A stretch of DNA of 64,000 bases from Collimonas sp. OK242. GTDB taxonomy: Bacteria > Pseudomonadota > Gammaproteobacteria > Burkholderiales > Burkholderiaceae_D. Each line of letters begins with the position of its first letter. Positions within the stretch are counted from its first letter, which is position 1. The notes under the pieces are model-generated. The model was not told the DNA's origin. It worked only from the letters and a program-made list of their open reading frames with translations, and searched no databases. The DNA lies in NCBI RefSeq assembly GCF_900107095.1, contig NZ_FNOR01000008.1:175138-239137 (forward strand). The letters run 5' to 3'. Shown here one piece after another: positions 1 through 11,763 of this stretch. The translations under genes and the position numbers were made by a program.

Positions 1-502
1 GTACCGCCGACACCGCGCCGGTAACGATATGCACTTTTACTTCCAGTCGGATGCCGCTCATGCCGATAGGTTCACGCACATCTTCCTGGCTATCGACAAT
101 AAATTCCTGCGGCACGGTATGCAGCAATTGCTGGTCGGTAGGAATATTGACGGCCTTGGCCGTTTCTATAACGCGCGAGACATCGGCTGCGCTGACTTCC
201 TTATCCTTGATGGCTACCATGCCGCTGGAATTGAAGCTACGGATATGGCTGCCTGCGATCCCGGTGTAGACATTGCGGATCTTGCAGTCGGCCATCAGCT
301 CCGCCTCTTCCAGCGCGCGCTGGATAGACTCGACGGTGGCTTCGATATTCACCACCACGCCTTTTTTCAGCCCCTTGGATTCAGCCTGGCCCAGGCCGAT
401 GACTTCATGGCGCCCGTCGGACAATACCTCGGCAACCACGGCCACCACTTTGGAGGTGCCGATGTCGAGACCGACGATCAAATTTTTTGCGTCTTTTGTC
501 AT
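1..502 (-). CDS. ftsA: Cell division protein FtsA, N-terminal part (cut by window edge)
   Basis: FtsA is the actin-like protein that tethers FtsZ filaments to the membrane and recruits later division proteins. The visible 167 residues hold the actin-fold phosphate-1 motif VGLDIGTSKV near residue 10 and then the start of the SHS2-containing 1C domain. The ATG lies 10 nt after the ftsQ stop. The gene runs off the window, so the C-terminal membrane helix cannot be seen, and ftsZ is expected next. It is the last visible gene of the dcw cluster and fits the usual ddlB-ftsQ-ftsA order. Confidence 0.95.
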   Translation of the reverse strand, partial: MTKDAKNLIVGLDIGTSKVVAVVAEVLSDGRHEVIGLGQAESKGLKKGVVVNIEATVESIQRALEEAELMADCKIRNVYTGIAGSHIRSFNSSGMVAIKDKEVSAADVSRVIETAKAVNIPTDQQLLHTVPQEFIVDSQEDVREPIGMSGIRLEVKVHIVTGAVSAV

Positions 503-512
503 AGTGTTTCGC

Positions 513-1280
513 TTATTTTTTCTTGCTTCCCAATCCGCCCGACATGCCGCTCGCCTTCAGCGCCAAGCCATTCGGATACCGCATATCTACACTTTCGATC
601 CGGTTCTGCAAACGCGTCAGCAGTTGCGGATAGATCTGCACCAGTCGTGCCACGCGGTCTTTCAGCGTGCTCCTGTTCTGCTCTCGTCCCAACTCTACCG
701 TCATGCCGTTGTCCAGTTTCACGGTCCACGCATAACGCGTCGACAAATCCACTTCTACCGGGTTCAGCTTCAGCGGCGCAAACCATGAGCGGAAATCCGC
801 CAGGCGCGCCGTTACGTCTCTCTCGCTGCCTTTCGGGCCTGACATGCGCAACAGCTCGCCGTCTTCTTCCGCCTCATCCAGGTTGGCGGTAAACAAATCG
901 CCATATACCGACAGCAAACGGCCGTCATCGTCCCAGGTCGCCAGCGGCTGATGCTCTTCAATCGTCACGACGAGCGTGTTCGGCCATTCACGCTGCACCG
1001 CCGCCTTGCGCACCCATGGCACCGATTCAAATGCAGTGCGCACCTTATCCAGGTTGGCGGTAAAAAAATTGCCTTTGATGCGCGGCAGTGCGCTGGCGCG
1101 GACAATCAATGGATTGACGCGCCGCAGTTCACTCTGCGCGGCAGCCTCGATCCGGATCGTCTTCAGCGTAAACATCGGACGCTGCGCCAGCCACCAGACA
1201 CCAGACGCCAGCAATGCGAGCGCAGCCAGTCCCAGCAAAGTGCCGGAGATCGCGTTCAACATTTTGATGTCTTGCCACAT
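513..1280 (-). CDS. ftsQ: Cell division protein FtsQ
   Basis: This 255-residue bitopic membrane protein links the early Z-ring to the FtsB/FtsL and FtsWI complex. A short cytoplasmic tail is followed by one transmembrane segment at about residues 10-31 and a POTRA domain at about 37-112, where FTLKTIRIE opens the domain and the VPWVRKAAVQREWP stretch is typical. The beta domain follows. The tail ends in GSKKK. It sits between ddlB (71 nt upstream) and ftsA (10 nt downstream), as in most Gram-negative dcw clusters. Confidence 0.95.
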   Translation of the reverse strand: MWQDIKMLNAISGTLLGLAALALLASGVWWLAQRPMFTLKTIRIEAAAQSELRRVNPLIVRASALPRIKGNFFTANLDKVRTAFESVPWVRKAAVQREWPNTLVVTIEEHQPLATWDDDGRLLSVYGDLFTANLDEAEEDGELLRMSGPKGSERDVTARLADFRSWFAPLKLNPVEVDLSTRYAWTVKLDNGMTVELGREQNRSTLKDRVARLVQIYPQLLTRLQNRIESVDMRYPNGLALKASGMSGGLGSKKK

Positions 1281-1351
1281 GGTTATCGACTTTATCGCTT
1301 GGATCGTTAATTATTTCTTGAAATATTCATGCCTTCTTCGCCAAACCGGGA

Positions 1352-2338
1352 TCAATCCGGCTTCCAGTCTTTCGACGGCTTCAAATCGAGCGAGGCCGAC
1401 TTCAATATTTCGACGCACAGATCTTCGTAACTGACGCCGTCCGCCTTGGCCGCTATCGGCACCAGCGAATGGCCGGTCATGCCTGGCGAAGTATTTATCT
1501 CCAGCAGGAACGGTTCGTTATCCGACGAGCGCAACATGAAATCGACCCGTGCCCAGCCTTCGCATCCAAGGGCGGTGAAGGCCTGCACCGCCAGCGACTG
1601 TATGCGCTGTGTCAGTGCATCATCCAGCGGCGCCGGGCACAGATACTTGGTGTCGTCGGTAAAATATTTATGCTGATAATCGTAGTTGCCTTCCGGTGCG
1701 CGAATCTCGACGATAGGCAAGGCGCGGGCGTTGCGGCCAGCGCCCAACACCGGCACCGTCAACTCGCGCCCGCTGATGAACTCTTCCGCCAGCACCACCT
1801 CGTCGTATTTGGCGCACAAGGCGAAACCCTCGTTCATGTCGGAATAACCGGCGACCTTGCTGATGCCGATGGTCGATCCTTCATGCGGCGCTTTCAGCAT
1901 CAGCGGCAAACCCAGCACGTCCGGCACCTGGCGCAATTCTTCGCGGGTGGCGCTATGGGCATCCAGGACGATGAAATGCGGCGTCGGCAATGCCATGCTG
2001 TGCCAGATACGCTTGGTCATGACCTTGTCCATCGCAATCGCGGACGCCATCACGCCCGGGCCGGTGTACGGAATGCCTAGCTGTTCCAGCGCGCCTTGCA
2101 GCGTGCCGTCTTCGCCATAGCGGCCGTGCAAGGCGATAAACACGCGATCGAATTTTTCCGCCGCCAGTTCCGCCAGGCTACGCTCGCCCGGATCGAACGG
2201 ATGGGCGTCGACGCCACGGCTTTTCAATGCCTGCAGCACGCCCGTTCCAGACATGATGGAGACTTCGCGCTCGGCCGAACGGCCGCCGAACAGCACGCCG
2301 ACTTTTCCGAATTGATGACCTGTCATTTTTTTGCTCAT
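1352..2338 (-). CDS. ddlB: D-alanine--D-alanine ligase
   Basis: This ATP-grasp enzyme joins two D-alanines to make the D-Ala-D-Ala end of the peptidoglycan stem peptide. The 328-residue protein has [11 protein letters not shown] near residue 18, the [10 protein letters not shown] motif near 70, and the C-terminal metal-binding loop [16 protein letters not shown]. Length is normal for DdlB. The start is the first ATG after an AAAGG-like site; an internal ATG four codons on is possible. It lies 14 nt after murC and is probably co-transcribed with it. Confidence 0.96.
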   Translation of the reverse strand: MSKKMTGHQFGKVGVLFGGRSAEREVSIMSGTGVLQALKSRGVDAHPFDPGERSLAELAAEKFDRVFIALHGRYGEDGTLQGALEQLGIPYTGPGVMASAIAMDKVMTKRIWHSMALPTPHFIVLDAHSATREELRQVPDVLGLPLMLKAPHEGSTIGISKVAGYSDMNEGFALCAKYDEVVLAEEFISGRELTVPVLGAGRNARALPIVEIRAPEGNYDYQHKYFTDDTKYLCPAPLDDALTQRIQSLAVQAFTALGCEGWARVDFMLRSSDNEPFLLEINTSPGMTGHSLVPIAAKADGVSYEDLCVEILKSASLDLKPSKDWKPD

Positions 2339-2352
2339 GCCTTTACTCTTGC

Positions 2353-3759
2353 TTATTGCTCTACCAATTGCGCCAACTTGCCAGGTACCCCGCTAATCGA
2401 GCCGGCCCCCATCGTCATCACCACGTCGCCGTCACGCGCGATGTTCAGAATCGCCGCCGGCATATCGTTGATGTCTTCCACAAATACCAGTTCGGCCATG
2501 CCCGCAACCCGCAAGGCATGCGCCAGAGCGCGGCCGTCTGCCGCCACGATCGGCGCTTCGCCGGCGGCGTACACCTCCGCCAGCACCAGCACGTCAACCG
2601 TAGACAGCACTTTGACAAAATCTTCAAACAGGTCGCGGGTACGGGTGTAACGATGCGGCTGGAATACCAGCACCAGGCGACGCCCCGGATAGGCGCCGCG
2701 CGCTGCCGAGATCGTCGCTGCGGTTTCCACCGGATGATGGCCGTAATCGTCGACCAGCGCGAATTCACCGTTCGGCTTGCCGGCGGCATCCTGCAGCTTG
2801 ATTTCGCCGTAGCGGGTGAAACGCCGGCCAACGCCGTTAAATTCTGTCAACGCCTGCTGAATCGCGGTATCCGCAACGCCAAGCTCGCGCGCAATCGCAA
2901 TCGCTGCGCAAGCGTTCTGGACATTGTGCATGCCAGGCTGGTTCAAGCTGATCGGCATCGCCGCGTAACCTTTTTGAATCACCGTGAATTGCATGTGGCC
3001 GGCCACTGCCTTGGCATCGATCGCGCGCACATCGGCGTCTTCATGAAAACCGTAGGTAGTAATCAGCTTGGAAATCTGCGGCATGATTTCGCGCACATTG
3101 GCGTCATCCATGCACAGCACCGCCACACCATAAAACGGCAGGCGCTGGGTGAATTCGACAAAGGCCTGCTTCAATTTGCCGAAATCGTGATCATAGGTAT
3201 CCATATGATCGGCATCGATATTGGTGATGACTTCGATCACCGGCGACAGATTGAGGAAGGACGCATCCGATTCGTCGGCTTCGGCCACGATAAAATCGCC
3301 GGACCCCAGTTTGGCGTTGGCGCCGGCGCTGGTGAGGCGGCCACCGATCACAAAAGTCGGGTCTAGGCCGCCTTGCGCCAGCACACTCGCCACCAGGCTG
3401 GTGGTGGTGGTCTTGCCGTGGGTGCCGGCAATCGCGATGCCGCGCTTGAGGCGCATCAGCTCTGCCAGCATGACTGCGCGCGGCACGATGGGAATATGCT
3501 TTTCACGCGCGGCAAGCACTTCCGGGTTATCCGCCTGCACCGCAGTCGAAGTGACGATCGCATGCGCCTGGTCGATATTCGCCGCCGCATGCCCCTTGCT
3601 GATTTTGGCGCCCAGGCTGACCAGCCGCCGGGTTGCCGCATTGCTGCCGAGATCGGAACCGGAGATCGTATAGCCGAGATTCAGCAGCACCTCTGCGATG
3701 CCGCTCATGCCGCTTCCGCCAATTCCTACGAAATGGATATTCTTAACTTTATGTTTCAT
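2353..3759 (-). CDS. murC: UDP-N-acetylmuramate--L-alanine ligase
   Basis: MurC adds L-alanine to UDP-MurNAc, the first step of stem peptide assembly in the cytoplasm. The 468-residue protein shows the N-terminal nucleotide-sugar fold with [12 protein letters not shown] near residue 9, the Mur-ligase P-loop [10 protein letters not shown] at 111-120, and a C-terminal domain with DDYGHHPVE and FQPHRYTRT, both characteristic of MurC. It follows murG by 9 nt and precedes ddlB by 14 nt. Confidence 0.97.
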   Translation of the reverse strand: MKHKVKNIHFVGIGGSGMSGIAEVLLNLGYTISGSDLGSNAATRRLVSLGAKISKGHAAANIDQAHAIVTSTAVQADNPEVLAAREKHIPIVPRAVMLAELMRLKRGIAIAGTHGKTTTTSLVASVLAQGGLDPTFVIGGRLTSAGANAKLGSGDFIVAEADESDASFLNLSPVIEVITNIDADHMDTYDHDFGKLKQAFVEFTQRLPFYGVAVLCMDDANVREIMPQISKLITTYGFHEDADVRAIDAKAVAGHMQFTVIQKGYAAMPISLNQPGMHNVQNACAAIAIARELGVADTAIQQALTEFNGVGRRFTRYGEIKLQDAAGKPNGEFALVDDYGHHPVETAATISAARGAYPGRRLVLVFQPHRYTRTRDLFEDFVKVLSTVDVLVLAEVYAAGEAPIVAADGRALAHALRVAGMAELVFVEDINDMPAAILNIARDGDVVMTMGAGSISGVPGKLAQLVEQ

Positions 3760-3768
3760 GGTATTTAC

Positions 3769-4857
3769 TCACTGCGCACCTGCCAATTCTTCGAGAACCT
3801 GCGCGATCGCCTGATTGGCGTCGCGCCGGCCGTTTTCATATGCTGCCTGCGCCATCGTCTGGCAGTCCTGACGCGAGATGCGCGTCAACAACGCGGCCAG
3901 GCGCTCTTTGCTTAAGTCGGTTTGCGGCAAGTGAATCGCCGCTTTCTGTGCCGCCATCCAGCGTGCATTGTCACGCTGGTGCGAAGTAGTCGATGCCACC
4001 AGCGGCACCAGTACGCTGGCGACGCCGGCTGCGGTCAGTTCCGAAACCGTGATCGCCCCGGCCCGGCAAATCACCAGATCGGCATCGGCGTAACGGCGCG
4101 GCATATCGTCTATAAACGCCACGACCTCTGCTGTTACGCCAGCCGCAGCATAAGCGTTGCGCAGGGCATCGATATGCTGCTTGCCGGATTGATGCGTGAT
4201 GCTTGGCCGCAAATCGGCCGGTATCAAAGCCAAGGCCGCCGGCAAACAATCGTTGAGCGCCTTGGCGCCCAGGCTGCCGCCCACCACCAGCAGGCGCAGC
4301 GGGCCGATGCGGCCGCTATAACGTTCTGCCGGCAACGGCAACGCCAGGATTTCCTTGCGTACCGGATTGCCGGTGACTAGAGCTTTGCTTGCAGCGCTTC
4401 CGAAATCTGCCGGAAAGCCGAACAGCACGCGTTGCGCCAGCGGCGCCAGGGTCTGGTTCGACAACAGCAAGGCCGCATCGGCATTCACCAGCACTAACGG
4501 CACGCCGCGCAGACGCGCCATTGCACCGCCCGGCACTGTCACGTAACCGCCCATGCCCAGCACCACATCGGCCTGGCGCCGGCCCAAGATGCGGAAGCAG
4601 GCTGGAAAACTCAGCAGCATGCGCCAGGCTCCGCGCACCGTATGCGCCAGGCCTTTGCCGCGCAAGCCGGAGAACGTAATCTTGTCCATCTCGATGCCAT
4701 GCTGCGGCACCAGATCGCATTCCATGCCATGGGTGGTGCCCAGCCAGCTCACTTGCCAGCCGCGCGCGCGCATGGTGTCGGCAATCGCCAGACCTGGGAA
4801 TATGTGGCCGCCGGTGCCTGCCGCCATGATCAATAAGCGTTTTGTATTGGAGCTCAT
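3769..4857 (-). CDS. murG: Undecaprenyl-PP-MurNAc-pentapeptide GlcNAc transferase
   Basis: MurG transfers GlcNAc from UDP-GlcNAc to lipid I to make lipid II on the inner face of the membrane. The GT-B glycosyltransferase loop [13 protein letters not shown] lies near the N-terminus, and the second glycine-rich loop [13 protein letters not shown] near the middle. I start it at the ATG that overlaps the ftsW stop by 4 bases (ATGA), giving about 362 residues. An in-frame ATG 69 nt upstream would add an unrelated arginine-rich leader inside ftsW and is less likely. Confidence 0.95.
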   Translation of the reverse strand: MSSNTKRLLIMAAGTGGHIFPGLAIADTMRARGWQVSWLGTTHGMECDLVPQHGIEMDKITFSGLRGKGLAHTVRGAWRMLLSFPACFRILGRRQADVVLGMGGYVTVPGGAMARLRGVPLVLVNADAALLLSNQTLAPLAQRVLFGFPADFGSAASKALVTGNPVRKEILALPLPAERYSGRIGPLRLLVVGGSLGAKALNDCLPAALALIPADLRPSITHQSGKQHIDALRNAYAAAGVTAEVVAFIDDMPRRYADADLVICRAGAITVSELTAAGVASVLVPLVASTTSHQRDNARWMAAQKAAIHLPQTDLSKERLAALLTRISRQDCQTMAQAAYENGRRDANQAIAQVLEELAGAQ

Positions 4858-6089
4858 GCCCGGCCTCCGCGCATCAGAACCCGATTCTCGTAATCGATGC
4901 GCAGCAAGATCGCCAGACCGATGCAATTGATCAGCACCCCCGAACCACCGTAGCTCATCAGCGGCAGAGTCAAGCCCTTGGTCGGCAACAAGCCCAGATT
5001 GACGCCCATGTTGATGAAGGTCTGCACCCCAATCCAGATGCCGATGCCCTTGGCAGTCAGGCCGGCAAAAGTCTGATCCATGGCGATCGCCTGGCGGCCG
5101 ATTTCAAAAGCACGCTTGATGATCCAGTAAAACAGCATGACCACCACCAGCACGCCGACAAACCCCAGCTCTTCGCCAATCACCGCCAGCAGGAAGTCGG
5201 TATGGGCCTCCGGCAGATAGTGCAGTTTTTCGACGCTGGCGCCCAGACCGACGCCAAACAGCTCGCCGCGCCCGAATGCGATCAGCGAATGCGACAACTG
5301 GTAAGCCTTGCCCAGGGCATTTTCTTCCGCCCACGGATTCAGATAAGCAAAGATCCGCTCACGCCGCCATGGCGACAGCCAGATCACCAAAGTAAACATG
5401 CCGGCCAGCATGGCGCCTATGCCGCCGAACCAGATGCCGTTGATCCCGCCCAAAAACAAAATCCCCATGGCGATGCAAACGATCACACCGAGCGCGCCCA
5501 GATCCGGCTCCAGCATCAGCAGCAAGCCGACCAGCCCGACCGCGGCAGTCATCGGCAAGAACCCTTTGGTCAGCTTGTGCATCACTTCCTGTTTGCGCAC
5601 CGTGTAGTTGGCTGCGTACAAGACAATGAACAGCTTCATCAGTTCCGACGGTTGCAAATTGAATACCCGGAACGACAGCCAGCGCTTGGCGCCGTTGACG
5701 CCGCGCCCCAATCCCGGCACCAGCACCATCGCCAGCAAGATCAGGGTAATCACGAACAGATACGGCGCCCACCGCTGCCAGGTAGCAATCGGAACGCGGA
5801 ATGTCACCAATCCCGCAACCAGCGAGACGCAGATAAAGATCGCTTGCCGTACCAGGAAATGGGCATTCGTATAATTCGAATACTTGGGCGAATCCGGCAA
5901 TGCGATCGAGGCCGAGTACACCATCACCAATCCGAACAGCATCAGCATTATGACCACCCATACCAAGGGCTGGTCGTATTCCATCATTTTCGAACGCTGG
6001 ACGCCAGGTTTCTGGCTGTCGAGCGTGCGCGGCCGCGACGGCGCAGTGGCCGCAGGCTTGGCTGAAAATGATGGAAAGGCGAATTTCAT
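4854..6089 (-). CDS. ftsW: Lipid II polymerase FtsW (SEDS family)
   Basis: FtsW is the septal SEDS glycosyltransferase that works with FtsI. The 411-residue protein has about ten membrane segments after a 35-residue basic cytoplasmic tail. The signature loop [19 protein letters not shown] lies near residue 370, and [15 protein letters not shown], typical of FtsW/RodA/SpoVE, lies in the large extracytoplasmic loop. It overlaps murD upstream and murG downstream by 4 bases each, suggesting translational coupling. Confidence 0.96.
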   Translation of the reverse strand: MKFAFPSFSAKPAATAPSRPRTLDSQKPGVQRSKMMEYDQPLVWVVIMLMLFGLVMVYSASIALPDSPKYSNYTNAHFLVRQAIFICVSLVAGLVTFRVPIATWQRWAPYLFVITLILLAMVLVPGLGRGVNGAKRWLSFRVFNLQPSELMKLFIVLYAANYTVRKQEVMHKLTKGFLPMTAAVGLVGLLLMLEPDLGALGVIVCIAMGILFLGGINGIWFGGIGAMLAGMFTLVIWLSPWRRERIFAYLNPWAEENALGKAYQLSHSLIAFGRGELFGVGLGASVEKLHYLPEAHTDFLLAVIGEELGFVGVLVVVMLFYWIIKRAFEIGRQAIAMDQTFAGLTAKGIGIWIGVQTFINMGVNLGLLPTKGLTLPLMSYGGSGVLINCIGLAILLRIDYENRVLMRGGRA

Positions 6090-7612
6090 AGACCGACCTC
6101 ACCGCGCGACAGGGCCAGTTCACGTACTGCATCGACGAATACTTGCGCCCGATGGGCGTAATTGCGGAACATGTCGAGACTGGCGCAGGCCGGCGACAGC
6201 AACACGGCATCGCCGGGATGCGCCAGCTCGGCGGCGCGCGTTACGGCTTCTTCCAGCGTGGTGCAGGCAATGATGTCGATACCTGCCGCATGGCTTTCCA
6301 CTGCAGCGCGAATTGCGGCTGCATCGCGGCCGATCAGCAGCAGTGCGCGGCCATAGGCGGCCAGCGGAGCGGCCAGCGGAGCGAAATCCTGTCCTTTGCC
6401 GTCGCCGCCGGCGATCAGCAGCAAGCGGCTGGCATTACCGTCGCCATCGGAACCGCGTCCCAGTCCGTTCAAGGCCGCTACCGTAGCGCCGACATTGGTA
6501 CCCTTGCTGTCGTCGTAATATTCAACGCCGCCAATCGTCGTCACCAGCTCGACCCGATGCGGCTCGCCGTGATACTCGCGCAAACCGTGCAGCAGCGGCG
6601 CAAATGGCAAGTCAATCGCACGGCACAATGCCAGTGCCGCCAGTGCGTTGGCGGCATTGTGACGGCCACGAATCCGCAAGGCGTCAGCCGGCATCAAACG
6701 TTTGACTGAAACCGGCAGCAAGGCAAGCTGCTCTTTCTTGCTGCGCCGCTTCTCCACTCTTTCTTCTTCGTCACCCGGCACCGCTACCGACAACCACTGC
6801 ATGCCGTTGTCGCTGACCAGACCAAAACAATCGCCCTCAACCGGTTCGTCGAAACCGAAGCTAATGCTGTTGCCGGTTTTAAACTGCATCGTCAGTGGAT
6901 CGTCGCGATTCAGCACCCGCACGGTATTGGCACTGAAAATGCGCGCCTTGTCGGCCACATAGGACTCCATGTCGCCATGCCAGTCCAGGTGATCCTGAGT
7001 GATATTCAGGATGGTCGCCGCATCGGCAAGCAGGTTGCAGCTTGCATGCAATTGGAAACTGGACAGCTCCAGCACCCAGACCTGCGGCAAGGCATCTTTC
7101 TCCAGTACGCTACGCAACACATCCAGTGCCGCCGGACTGATGTTGCCCGCCACTTGCACCGTCAAGCCGGCGCGTTCGCACAGCAAACCGGTCAGGCTGG
7201 TGACGGTGGTTTTGCCGTTGGTGCCGGTGATGGCAATCACTTTCGGCGTATAGGCGCGACTCTCGCGCAATGCCGCCAAGGCTTGCGCAAACACTTCGAT
7301 TTCACCCCATACCGGAATGTCGCGATCGGTCGCCGCGGACTGAATATCTTTCAGCTCCCGGTTCGGCGCCAGGCCCGGGCTGGTCACGACAAAGTCGATG
7401 CCGTCCAGCAGGCTGGCAGCGAAACCGCCGCCATCGCCGGAGGCGATGAATTCCACTGCCGGGATTGCCTGTTGCAACAGCGGCAGGCGTTCCGGCGCAC
7501 TGCGCGTATCGGCTACGCGCACGGTCGCACCGCAATGTGCCAGCCACAATGCGGATGCCAGGCCCGATTCTCCCAGCCCTAATACCAGAACATGCTTACC
7601 CGTATAGTTCAT
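6086..7612 (-). CDS. murD: UDP-MurNAc-L-alanine--D-glutamate ligase
   Basis: MurD adds D-glutamate to UDP-MurNAc-L-Ala. The protein has an N-terminal [12 protein letters not shown] Rossmann-like motif, the P-loop [12 protein letters not shown] near residue 130, and HRVELV with YYDDSKGTN in the later domains. At 508 residues it is longer than the E. coli enzyme (about 438). Part of the extra length is a charged stretch ([15 protein letters not shown]) in the middle domain. It starts 35 nt after mraY, one of the few wide junctions in the cluster. Confidence 0.95.
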   Translation of the reverse strand: MNYTGKHVLVLGLGESGLASALWLAHCGATVRVADTRSAPERLPLLQQAIPAVEFIASGDGGGFAASLLDGIDFVVTSPGLAPNRELKDIQSAATDRDIPVWGEIEVFAQALAALRESRAYTPKVIAITGTNGKTTVTSLTGLLCERAGLTVQVAGNISPAALDVLRSVLEKDALPQVWVLELSSFQLHASCNLLADAATILNITQDHLDWHGDMESYVADKARIFSANTVRVLNRDDPLTMQFKTGNSISFGFDEPVEGDCFGLVSDNGMQWLSVAVPGDEEERVEKRRSKKEQLALLPVSVKRLMPADALRIRGRHNAANALAALALCRAIDLPFAPLLHGLREYHGEPHRVELVTTIGGVEYYDDSKGTNVGATVAALNGLGRGSDGDGNASRLLLIAGGDGKGQDFAPLAAPLAAYGRALLLIGRDAAAIRAAVESHAAGIDIIACTTLEEAVTRAAELAHPGDAVLLSPACASLDMFRNYAHRAQVFVDAVRELALSRGEVGL

Positions 7613-7647
7613 TACCGCCTACCTTCTACCTTATCGCTACCGTAGCG

Positions 7648-8817
7648 CTACCTGAGCTTCAGCGTTGAAAGCCCAAACAACACCAGCATCATCGAGATAA
7701 TCCAGAAACGCACCACGACCTGCGTTTCTTTCCAGCCTTTTTGTTCATAGTGATGGTGCAAAGGCGCCATCAGCAATACGCGGCGACCAACGCCGAAACG
7801 CTTCTTCGTATACTTGAAATAGATTACCTGCAGCATGACCGATAAAGTTTCGACCACGAAAATACCACCCATGATGAACAGCACGATTTCCTGGCGCACG
7901 ATGACCGCCACGGTGCCCAAGGCGCCGCCCAAAGCCAGCGCGCCGACATCGCCCATGAATACCTGCGCCGGATAGGCGTTGTACCAAAGGAAAGCGAGTC
8001 CGGCGCCGGCCATCGCGCCGCAGAAAATCAACAGTTCGCCGGCCCCGGGAATATGCGGTATCAGCAGGTATTTGGCGAAAGTCACGTTACCGGTGAGATA
8101 GGCGAACAATCCAAGCGCCGCTCCCACCATCACGGTCGGCATGATCGCCAGGCCGTCCAGGCCATCGGTCAGGTTGACTGCGTTGCTGGTGCCGACGATG
8201 ACGAAATAGGTCAAGGCCATGAACCCCCAGACGCCCAGCGGATAACTGACGGTCTTGAAAAACGGTACGATCAGATCGGCCTTCGGCGGCAAATCCAGGC
8301 TGAAACCGGATTCGACCCAGGCCACGAACAAGTCCCAAACCTGGGTATTGTTCGGCGCCGATACCGAGAACGCCAGGTAAATCGCCGCCACTACGCCGAT
8401 CACGGATTGCCAGAAATACTTCTCGCGCGAACGCATGCCGTTCGGATCCTTGTAGACTACCTTGCGGTAATCGTCGACCCAGCCGATGGTGCCGAAACCC
8501 AGAGTGACCACCAGTACGATCCAGACAAAGCGGTTACCCAGGTCGCTCCACAGCAAAGTCGAAATGCCGATTGCAATCAGGATCAGCACGCCGCCCATGG
8601 TCGGCGTGCCGGATTTAATCAAATGCGTTTGCGGACCGTCGGTACGCACCGCTTGCCCGACTTTCAGGCGCGCCAGCATGCGGATCACGCCAGGTCCCGC
8701 GATCAAGCCGATCATCAACGCCGTCAAGGTCGCGAACACGGCGCGAAAGGTGATGAAGTTGAAAACGCGCAGGAAACTGAAATCCTGCTGAAAATTTTGT
8801 GCCAGCCATAGCAGCAT
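7648..8817 (-). CDS. mraY: Phospho-MurNAc-pentapeptide transferase MraY
   Basis: MraY makes lipid I by moving phospho-MurNAc-pentapeptide to undecaprenyl phosphate in the membrane. Family motifs visible are [30 protein letters not shown] and the histidine motif [12 protein letters not shown], spread over about ten hydrophobic helices. I choose the start MLLWLAQNF, one base after the murF stop, giving 389 residues. The alternative start 45 nt upstream would lie inside murF and gives no homologous sequence. Confidence 0.96.
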   Translation of the reverse strand: MLLWLAQNFQQDFSFLRVFNFITFRAVFATLTALMIGLIAGPGVIRMLARLKVGQAVRTDGPQTHLIKSGTPTMGGVLILIAIGISTLLWSDLGNRFVWIVLVVTLGFGTIGWVDDYRKVVYKDPNGMRSREKYFWQSVIGVVAAIYLAFSVSAPNNTQVWDLFVAWVESGFSLDLPPKADLIVPFFKTVSYPLGVWGFMALTYFVIVGTSNAVNLTDGLDGLAIMPTVMVGAALGLFAYLTGNVTFAKYLLIPHIPGAGELLIFCGAMAGAGLAFLWYNAYPAQVFMGDVGALALGGALGTVAVIVRQEIVLFIMGGIFVVETLSVMLQVIYFKYTKKRFGVGRRVLLMAPLHHHYEQKGWKETQVVVRFWIISMMLVLFGLSTLKLR

Positions 8818-8818
8818 G

Positions 8819-10219
8819 TTAGTGAACCCCTTCAGAACTTGTACCTGCAAGATGCTGAACAACCCGCTCCATTTTCATGAAGCGCGACCCTTTGATCAGC
8901 ACCGTGGCGTCCGGTGTCATGGCGGCATCGAGCGCGGCTAGCAACGCTGCGATGTCGTTGAAATGTTGTGCTTGCGGACCGAAGGCGGCGCTGGCATCGG
9001 CCGCCATGTCGCCCAGCGTGAACAATCGGGTGACGCCGCGTTGCTTGGCGTAAGCGCCGATCTCCTGATGGAATTCGCGTCCTTCGTTGCCGACTTCGCC
9101 CATATCGCCCAGCACCAGCAAACGCGGCTCGGCGGTCTGCGCCAGCACATCGATTGCCGCCCGCATCGAATCCGGATTAGCATTGTAGGTGTCGTCGATC
9201 ACCAGCGCGCCGGCGCAACCGGCGGCTTGCGCCAATTTGCGCTGCAGCCGGCCGCTGACCGGCGCGAACGATTCCAGGCCGCGCCTGATCGCCGCGATGT
9301 CGATGCCGATCGCCAGGGTGCAAGCGATGGCGGCGAGCGCATTGCGTACATTGTGTTCGCCGGCGGCGGACAATTGCACTGCAAATTTTTGCGGCCCTGT
9401 TGCGGTCGTAGCGGACACCATCAAATCGCTGCCGAAACCATTCGCCGCCTTGGTGTAACTGGCGCTGACATCTGCATCGGGTGTCAGGCCGAAGCTGATG
9501 CTGCCCGCCTTGTCGGCGGCATAGCCACGCCACAACTCTGTATAAGGATCGTCTGCCGGGAACACGGCAATACCGTTGGCCGGCAAGCCGCGGATCACAC
9601 TGCCGTTTTCTTCGGCAACCGCCGCTACGCTCGCCATGAATTCCTGATGCTCGCGCTGTGCATTGTTGACCAGTGCCACGGTCGGTTCGGCAAGCGCTGT
9701 CAGCAGCGCAATTTCACCGGGATGATTCATGCCCAGTTCAATCACGGCGGCCTGATGGCTAGCCTCAAGCCGCAGCAGGGTCAGTGGAACGCCAATCTCG
9801 TTATTGAAATTGCCGCGTGTCGCCAGTGATTTATCAATACCAAAAGCCGCGACCAGGATCGCGGCAATCATTTCTTTTACTGTGGTCTTGCCGTTACTGC
9901 CGGTGACGGCAATCAACGGCAGCGTAAATTGCTGCCGCCAGCGCTGCCCTATCGTGCCAAGTGCAATCCGGGTGTCGTCCACCAGCAATGCCGGCACCGT
10001 CAGCGTCGCTGGTGCGCGTTCCACCACCACCGCTGCTGCGCCTTGGGCAACTACCTGATCGAGGAAATCGTGGGCGTCGAAACGCTCGCCACGCAATGCG
10101 ACAAACAGCGAACCTGGCGTCACCGCACGGCTATCCGTGGACAAGCCATGCACCACGACCTGGCTGCCGGCGGCAGGCAATCCCAGCCACGATTGCAGCA
10201 GCTGCAATGAGACGTTCAT
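8819..10219 (-). CDS. murF: UDP-MurNAc-tripeptide--D-Ala-D-Ala ligase
   Basis: MurF adds the D-Ala-D-Ala dipeptide made by DdlB to finish the UDP-MurNAc-pentapeptide. The 466-residue protein has the N-terminal MurF domain with [16 protein letters not shown], the P-loop [14 protein letters not shown] near residue 107, and [14 protein letters not shown] in the C-terminal half, a reliable MurF mark. It overlaps murE upstream by 4 bases and ends one base before mraY. Confidence 0.96.
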   Translation of the reverse strand: MNVSLQLLQSWLGLPAAGSQVVVHGLSTDSRAVTPGSLFVALRGERFDAHDFLDQVVAQGAAAVVVERAPATLTVPALLVDDTRIALGTIGQRWRQQFTLPLIAVTGSNGKTTVKEMIAAILVAAFGIDKSLATRGNFNNEIGVPLTLLRLEASHQAAVIELGMNHPGEIALLTALAEPTVALVNNAQREHQEFMASVAAVAEENGSVIRGLPANGIAVFPADDPYTELWRGYAADKAGSISFGLTPDADVSASYTKAANGFGSDLMVSATTATGPQKFAVQLSAAGEHNVRNALAAIACTLAIGIDIAAIRRGLESFAPVSGRLQRKLAQAAGCAGALVIDDTYNANPDSMRAAIDVLAQTAEPRLLVLGDMGEVGNEGREFHQEIGAYAKQRGVTRLFTLGDMAADASAAFGPQAQHFNDIAALLAALDAAMTPDATVLIKGSRFMKMERVVQHLAGTSSEGVH

Positions 10220-11763
10220 ACGCTGCCGCCTTTCATGGTGGCCCGCGCGGCAAGCGCCAGCGCGGTATGGTCGGCATCTAAAAACGGCAATTTCTTTCCC
10301 TTTATTTCTTGATATGTTTCATGGCCTTTACCTGCCAGCAAGACCACATCGGCCTTGCCCGCATGCCGCACCGCCCACAGAATCGCGGCGGCGCGGTCTT
10401 CCAGCGCCTGCGCGGCCTGCGGCGCTTTCATCCCGGCCAGAATCTGAGCGATGATGGCGCCCGGCTCCTCATTGCGGGGATTGTCGCTGGTGACGATGAC
10501 GTGATCCGCCAGTTCTGCGATAGCGCCCATCTGCGGGCGCTTGCCGGGATCGCGATCGCCGCCGCAACCGAATACGCACCACAATTCGCCGTTGCGTTGC
10601 TGCGTGACTTGCCGCAGGGTATTCAAGGTTTTTTCCAGCGCGTCAGGGGTGTGTGCATAATCGATAACTATCAGCGGCGCGTCATGGCCGCCGAACTGCT
10701 GCATTCGACCCGGCACGGCAACCAACAGTTCAATCGCGTGCAACGCGGCATCCCAGGCAACACCTTTGGCTAGCAGCACGCCTAGAATGCCAAGTGCATT
10801 GCTGACATTGAATTGTCCCACCAGCTGCGTCTTGACGTGTGCCGAGCCGAACGGCGAATCGAGGTGGAATGCAGTGCCATTGGCGCTGGTGCGGATCGCC
10901 GAGGCGCGCAGCACCGCAACGCCCGCCGGCGTTTCCAGTTCCTCTTTCAGCTCCTCGCACGTATAGCCGATCACTGGGACTGCTGCTTGCTTTTGCGCCA
11001 AATGACTCACCAGACGCAAGCCCATGGCGTCATCGAGATTGATCACGGCTTGCTGCAATCCTGGCCAATCGAACAATATGCGTTTTGCGGCTTCGTAATG
11101 CTGTTCGTCACCGTGGTAATCCAGATGATCGCGCGTGAAATTGGTGAACAAGGCGATGTCGACATGCATGCCGCTCATGCGCCCTTGTTCCAGGCCGATC
11201 GAAGATGCTTCAATCGCCAGCGCCGCCACGCCTTGTTGGCGCATCTCGCTCAGCGCGTGTTGCAATAACAGTGCATCAGGCGTGGTATTGCCGGTTTCTT
11301 CGAATTCACCGCGCTGGCCGTGGCTATATATTCCCGTGCCGAGAGTCCCGATGACGCCGGTAGTCTGGCCCAGGTGCGACAGTGCATGGCCCAGCCATTG
11401 GGTACACGATGTCTTGCCATTGGTGCCGGTGACGGCAACCACCAGCATGTCCTGGTCGGCTTGCCGATAATAAGTATGGGCGATCTGGCCGCTAAGCTGC
11501 TTGAGGCCGCTTACCGCGCGATGGGCGACGCCCCATGCAGCATCCCAGGTAAATTTTTCGCTCTCGTAAAGCGCCGCGGATGCGCCGTTTTTCAGCGCTT
11601 GCGCAATATAGGCGCGGCCGTCGGCCGCATCGCCGGGATAGGCAAAGAACACGTCGCCAGCCTTTACCTTGCGCGAGTCCGACACCAGTTCAGCGCCAGC
11701 CGGGGCAACGCTGCTCAGCCACTGCTGGATGTCTTGCAATTGCTTTGCCGTGGATTTCATCAC
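10216..11763 (-). CDS. murE: UDP-MurNAc-dipeptide--meso-diaminopimelate ligase
   Basis: MurE adds the third stem-peptide residue. The 515-residue protein has SDSRKVKAGDVFFAYPG near the N-terminus, the P-loop VTGTNGKTSCTQ near residue 112, and the DNPR motif at about 427-430. DNPR marks enzymes that use meso-diaminopimelate, as expected for a Gram-negative bacterium. It overlaps ftsI by 4 bases on its upstream side and murF by 4 on its downstream side. Confidence 0.96.
   Translation of the reverse strand: MMKSTAKQLQDIQQWLSSVAPAGAELVSDSRKVKAGDVFFAYPGDAADGRAYIAQALKNGASAALYESEKFTWDAAWGVAHRAVSGLKQLSGQIAHTYYRQADQDMLVVAVTGTNGKTSCTQWLGHALSHLGQTTGVIGTLGTGIYSHGQRGEFEETGNTTPDALLLQHALSEMRQQGVAALAIEASSIGLEQGRMSGMHVDIALFTNFTRDHLDYHGDEQHYEAAKRILFDWPGLQQAVINLDDAMGLRLVSHLAQKQAAVPVIGYTCEELKEELETPAGVAVLRASAIRTSANGTAFHLDSPFGSAHVKTQLVGQFNVSNALGILGVLLAKGVAWDAALHAIELLVAVPGRMQQFGGHDAPLIVIDYAHTPDALEKTLNTLRQVTQQRNGELWCVFGCGGDRDPGKRPQMGAIAELADHVIVTSDNPRNEEPGAIIAQILAGMKAPQAAQALEDRAAAILWAVRHAGKADVVLLAGKGHETYQEIKGKKLPFLDADHTALALAARATMKGGSV

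Noticed and set aside
29-892. Long plus-strand reading frames opposite ftsA, ftsQ and many other genes
   Set aside because: They are mirror images of well-identified minus-strand genes, have no family features, and arise from high-GC codon bias.
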